DNA from: Pegea sp. RAD2-039
Taxonomy: Eukaryota; Chordata; Thaliacea; Salpida; Salpidae
Assembly: GCA_034620365.1 (NCBI GenBank)
Contig: JAQGEQ010000058.1
Coordinates: 866,426 to 930,425 of the forward strand
Length of the DNA stretch: 64,000 nucleotides
Reading direction: 5' to 3'
In this document: positions 60,483 to 64,000 of the stretch, piece by piece
How the letters are laid out: each line of letters opens with the position of its first letter
Position numbering within the stretch: position 1 is the stretch's first letter
Made by a program: the position numbers and the translations under genes
The notes under the pieces: generated by a model
The model's database searches: none
Told to the model about the DNA's origin: nothing
What the model saw: the letters and a program-made list of their open reading frames with translations, nothing else

Positions 60483-63400
60483 TCACAGTTTAGAAATGGC
60501 AATGTTGGCGATGTTATAACAATTCAGCTTTTTCTTGAACAGCATAAGTGATTTTGACATGACAATCTCTGATGGCAGATTGTTCCATGTACTGATTGTG
60601 CGGTATGAGAAAAAACTTAATCTGGTTAACGTAGCTGGTGGAGTGGGCTTATTAAGATGTAATTTATGTCTTCTAAGTTGATATAACTTGAGGGAGGGAC
60701 TAATGGAGAAAAAGTCATCAAACTGAAGATCAATTAGGTTGTGAATAATTTTAAAAATCAGAATAAGGTCGTATTTAATTCTTCGGATTTCCAAAGTATC
60801 TAGATTGAAGAAGCTGAGACGATGCTTATAACTCTCGTATTTGATATTAAGTTTCCTGCAAACCAATCTCGTAAATTTTGCCTGAACAGATTCGATTTTT
60901 CTGATATCACCAACTTGATATGGCATCCATGCACTGACATTGTATTCAAGAATAGGGCGTATGTACAGTTTGAAAAGGTTCACGTAAAACCATGGATTTT
61001 TAGAATTAAAAGTCTTTATGATGAGGTGGACAAGCCTGATAGATTTTCCAAAGATTCTGGAAACATAACTGTGCCATTTGAAGTCAGATGTCAGAGTAAT
61101 GCCGAGGTCTATGACTGAGGATACTCGTTCAAGAATAGATCCATTGATGTAGTATTGGTTGCTGAAGTTGGCAGCTGGCTTACGGGAGAATGTTATAACT
61201 TCAGACTTTGTTGGCTGGATTTTAAGTTGCCAATTCGCAGACCAGTTTTCTACAATATTAAGTGCAGTTTGGAGTTTTGAGTGAGAACCAGATAATAGCT
61301 TGATGTCGTCTGCATACACAAACACACTGACATTGTCTACTGTTATTAGTCTTCTGATGAGGTCTTCAATGAAAATCAAAAAGAGAAGTGGACCCAGGAC
61401 GGAACCTTGAGGAACGCCGCTGGTGACTTTACTAGGAGTAGATAAAGATCTTTCTACACGGGTTCGTTGGGTTCTACCTGATAAGAAATCTTCAATCCAT
61501 TTTAAGATAGAGTTGCTGATTTTTATGTTTTTCAATACAGTAATGAGCTTGTTGTGTGGAACAGAATCAAAAGCTTTAGCAAAATCAAGGTATATGATGT
61601 CACATGGAGTATTACTTTCGTAATGAGCTGTAAGCTCATTGAAAAAATTGAGATGTTGAGTCAAAGAAGATCTTTGCTTAACAAAGCCATGCTGGACATC
61701 AGATATTAGATGATGCTCCGTCAAATGGCTAGTTATATGGTTGTGAATGATGTGTTCTTGAGTTCTGCAGATAACCGACGTCAGCGAAACTGGTCTGTAG
61801 TTAAGTGCAGTGTTTCTGGGACCCTTCTTATAAATTGGAGTAATAATAGCATTCTTCCAAATTTGTGGAAGTCTTCCCCGCTTAAGAGTCATGTTAAAGA
61901 GTAGCGATAAGGGTAGCGCTAAAGAAGAAGTACTTTTTCTTAAAAACAAAGCTGGGATTTGATCTGGGGTGTTGGAAACTGTTGATTTTAGAGAAGAAAT
62001 AGCCTTAGATACTATATCAGCTGTTATGTCTAGATCTACCATCTCAGAGATATTTGAAAGGATATTGGAGTAGGAAATAGTAGGAGTATTGCCATCATCG
62101 GTTATAAAAACCTTTTCAAATTGTTTGTTTAGCAATTCAGCTTTATTCTTTGGTTCCATCACCAGCTGATTAGCGTTATCAAGCAAGGGAGGTAGATGAG
62201 ATCTCGCCTTAAGCTTGTGATTAATGAAGCCAAAAAACGTTTTCTTGCTAGGTGATGATAAGATTGCACTTTCTTTTCCTAAATAGAAGCTATAAACTGA
62301 TTTCTTGTAGACTAGACAAAGATCTTTGTATAGAGGTTTGATGGAAGGATCTGCTTTAGTTTGTTTGTATAAGAGGTTTTTCAAATGCTGTAAATTCCTT
62401 AAATATCTTGGCAAGTGTGGTTTTTTGTTGACTCTATATAAAGGTATGAACTTTTTAATTGACTCATTAACAATGTTAGTAAACCTCGAGTAGATATCAT
62501 TGATGTCTTCGGTAGAGTTGAAAACAGAAATCCAGTCAACACCTGATAAAAACTTGTTTATACTGTTATAATTTCCACGATAAAAGTTCCGTATGCTTGG
62601 AGTTTTAACGTTCGTAGAAAAAGTTTGATGGAGCTTGAACTCAATCATGTTGTGATCGCATGTCAGAGCAAAAGGTTCATTTTGATCAACGTAGATAACG
62701 TTCTCAGGTTTTGATGTGATGAGAAGATCCAAAGTATTACCACTAACTTGGGTTGGAAAAGTAACCATCTGAGATAGATTATTGGCATCAAGGAAGTTTA
62801 CAAAGACATGACTCAGATTGGCTGAATTAGTTTTGTCTCCATTCAAATTAAACAATTTTCCATTGAATGCTAAATTTGGGTTATTCCAATCAATTCTACT
62901 AAAATTAAAATCCCCAAGAATATAGATCTCAGGACAAACTAGGCTTTTCAGAACCTTTAATAAGGCCTTAATAGTAACCTCATCGTTAACTTTAGACGGT
63001 GGTAGGTAGGTACATATAAAGCGGGAAAACTTAGACTTTGAGTAATGAAAATTGAAAGCAATAATCTCAAATCCTGGGCAATCAATGGTATTTATCTTAA
63101 TTCTTGAAATCATGGGTGCCAGTGATGTTTTATAGATTACACAAACACCGCCGCCTCTATCAAACAGTCTATCACAGCGCAAAGCACGAAAAAGATCACT
63201 GTCATCCAGAAAGGAGTCAGGATAAAAGGGTTTCAACCAAGTTTCGGTAATGAAAACAAATGTAAAATCTTGAGAAAGCAAAAGAGCTTTCAATTCGAAA
63301 ATTTTGTTGACAATTGACCGTGCATTGAAAAACATACCTAATATAAAAGAAAAATTGTCTTTTTGACACTTGTAAGATTTAGTGGTAGGCTTCTGTGTAC

Positions 63401-63530
63401 TGGTATCTTGAGCTGGAAGCATAGTATTAATAATTTTGTGCGAAGAGAGGTTGAATAAAGATGATGTGGGTCCAGTGGTTATTTTGCACTTCCGTTTTTT
63501 GAAAAGACCTTCACAATCTTTAAAGCCCAT
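60483..63530 (-). CDS. LINE ORF2: endonuclease-reverse transcriptase
   Basis: The 1015-residue polyprotein nicks the target DNA and copies its own RNA there. The APE-type endonuclease spans about residues 65-300, with FNARSI near 69, ITETWL near 93, LGDFNFSRIDW near 207, LDLLIT, and CDHN near 290 as the catalytic His pair element. The reverse transcriptase spans about 550-800: YRPVSLTSVI, QHGFVKQRSS, IYLDFAKAFDSVPH near 650, SGVPQGSVLGPLLF and FVYADD near 738. A C-terminal region (RPILEYNVSAWMP, LNIKYESYKHRL) is typical of the CR1/L2 group. All catalytic residues I can judge are present. The start Met lies in the ORF1 overlap, so translation may begin by reinitiation. Confidence 0.93.
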   Translation of the reverse strand: MGFKDCEGLFKKRKCKITTGPTSSLFNLSSHKIINTMLPAQDTSTQKPTTKSYKCQKDNFSFILGMFFNARSIVNKIFELKALLLSQDFTFVFITETWLKPFYPDSFLDDSDLFRALRCDRLFDRGGGVCVIYKTSLAPMISRIKINTIDCPGFEIIAFNFHYSKSKFSRFICTYLPPSKVNDEVTIKALLKVLKSLVCPEIYILGDFNFSRIDWNNPNLAFNGKLFNLNGDKTNSANLSHVFVNFLDANNLSQMVTFPTQVSGNTLDLLITSKPENVIYVDQNEPFALTCDHNMIEFKLHQTFSTNVKTPSIRNFYRGNYNSINKFLSGVDWISVFNSTEDINDIYSRFTNIVNESIKKFIPLYRVNKKPHLPRYLRNLQHLKNLLYKQTKADPSIKPLYKDLCLVYKKSVYSFYLGKESAILSSPSKKTFFGFINHKLKARSHLPPLLDNANQLVMEPKNKAELLNKQFEKVFITDDGNTPTISYSNILSNISEMVDLDITADIVSKAISSLKSTVSNTPDQIPALFLRKSTSSLALPLSLLFNMTLKRGRLPQIWKNAIITPIYKKGPRNTALNYRPVSLTSVICRTQEHIIHNHITSHLTEHHLISDVQHGFVKQRSSLTQHLNFFNELTAHYESNTPCDIIYLDFAKAFDSVPHNKLITVLKNIKISNSILKWIEDFLSGRTQRTRVERSLSTPSKVTSGVPQGSVLGPLLFLIFIEDLIRRLITVDNVSVFVYADDIKLLSGSHSKLQTALNIVENWSANWQLKIQPTKSEVITFSRKPAANFSNQYYINGSILERVSSVIDLGITLTSDFKWHSYVSRIFGKSIRLVHLIIKTFNSKNPWFYVNLFKLYIRPILEYNVSAWMPYQVGDIRKIESVQAKFTRLVCRKLNIKYESYKHRLSFFNLDTLEIRRIKYDLILIFKIIHNLIDLQFDDFFSISPSLKLYQLRRHKLHLNKPTPPATLTRLSFFSYRTISTWNNLPSEIVMSKSLMLFKKKLNCYNIANIAISKL

Positions 63531-64000
63531 GGTGGACCTCGTACTTTGTATTTGAAATCAGTTGGTTGCTCTTTCTGATTTCGGCTGTACGCCTCTTTTA
63601 GAAGACGCTTATTTTCTGAGCGATCATCTTCACACATATCATGTGCTACTCTGATGCCCTGGAATTTTTCGTCCTGCTTAAGCTTATACAGCTTAGCAAG
63701 AAACTTACGTTTGTCCCATCTTTCCTGAAAGGACACTTTTAACGGTCTTTTATGATTTGATCTTTTTGCCCCGAGTCTGGTCATTGAAACCTTTGGAGCG
63801 TCCACAAAACCAAGGCTTTGAGTGCTCATTTGATTAAAAGTCTTGATGTCATCGTCTTTATCAGCCTCGGAGACACCAAAGATGATGACATTGTTTTCTC
63901 TATCCTCCCGGTCCAGAGTAAGTTTTTTGTGCGTGTCAGTAACCTTCTTGGCAAGAAGTTGCACCACGCTAGTATTTTTTTCGGATCCAGAATTACCAAC
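63479..64000 (-). CDS. LINE ORF1 protein, C-terminal part
   Basis: The open frame runs off the right edge, so no start is visible. It resembles the nucleic-acid-binding ORF1 proteins of invertebrate CR1-like elements. Recognisable stretches are a coiled or charged lead-in (KKVTDTHKKLTLDREDREN), NVIIFGVSE, KRPLKVSFQERWDKRKFLAK and DRSENKRLLKEAYSRNQKEQ. It ends 52 nt inside ORF2 in another frame. Confidence 0.85.
   Translation of the reverse strand, partial: VGNSGSEKNTSVVQLLAKKVTDTHKKLTLDREDRENNVIIFGVSEADKDDDIKTFNQMSTQSLGFVDAPKVSMTRLGAKRSNHKRPLKVSFQERWDKRKFLAKLYKLKQDEKFQGIRVAHDMCEDDRSENKRLLKEAYSRNQKEQPTDFKYKVRGPPWALKIVKVFSKNGSAK

Larger units (their letters stand above)
60313..64000 (-). mobile_element. 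CR1-like LINE with intact frames, 5' end beyond window
   Basis: This non-LTR retrotransposon lies in the same orientation as ZMYND10, upstream of its first visible exon and probably in an intron. ORF2 is uninterrupted and the part of ORF1 in view is open. The two frames overlap by about 50 nt. The 3' UTR includes a GGTGC/GCACC hairpin (60354-60374) and ends in TTTA-type repeats (tatttatttatttatt at about 60320-60337). It is the youngest-looking of the four LINE copies in the window and close to the truncated copy at 26014. Confidence 0.95.

Noticed and set aside
60822-61118. Plus-strand ORFs inside LINEs (also 26517-26813, 61423-61623)
   Set aside because: They are antisense shadows of the reverse-transcriptase frame.
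1-64000. Search for tRNA, rRNA and snRNA genes
   Set aside because: No box-B-like or rRNA-like stretches stood out on reading, but I could not run a covariance search, so absence is not proven.

Overview
The window is nuclear DNA from an AT-rich invertebrate animal with short introns (mostly 50-180 nt). Reasons: protein homology is broken by GT-AG introns with consistent phases, AATAAA signals follow several stops, and CR1-like LINE retrotransposons are present. A ciliary dynein-assembly gene (ZMYND10) points to an animal with motile cilia. I cannot name the phylum. I see no bacterial, plasmid or viral features.

Layout from left to right. An acidic, repeat-bearing unknown gene (+, 145 to about 3468) converges on a many-exon unknown gene (-, 4653-7595). 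Behind that gene, on the same strand, lies intronless D2HGDH (-, 7871-9418). Next come two nearly identical copies of the major vault protein gene MVP (+, 12167-16617 and 20627-25070), lying in direct repeats about 8.46 kb apart. A LINE relic lies between the copies and a 5'-truncated LINE lies after the second. TTC1 (-, 30011-31866) diverges from NOLC1/Nopp140 (+, 34454-39647). The middle of NOLC1 is a tandem array of near-identical exon plus intron units. Then come a His/Arg-rich unknown gene (-, 40068-41134), a four-helix MARVEL-like membrane protein (-, 41352-42921) and a mannose-6-phosphate-receptor-like single-pass protein (-, 44953-46941). A decayed LINE (48065-50995) is followed by intronless EIF2B1 (+, 53426-54340), the UDP-galactose transporter SLC35A2 (+, about 55553-57670) and convergent ZMYND10 (-, 57917-60233, 5' end outside the window). 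A LINE with intact reading frames lies upstream of the visible ZMYND10 exons, probably in an intron, and runs off the right edge.

The genes are unrelated housekeeping functions (vault particle, ribosome biogenesis, translation initiation, Golgi sugar transport, 2-hydroxyglutarate oxidation, cilia assembly) and do not form a pathway. The main points of interest are structural. In the NOLC1 array every exon is phase 1-1. The MVP duplication changes abruptly from near-identity to clear divergence near the 3' end, and the second copy has an altered C-terminus and poly(A) signal. The LINEs share a 3'-terminal hairpin. Exon coordinates come from reading the sequence by hand, using frame continuity and remembered family sequences. 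No alignment or transcript data were used.
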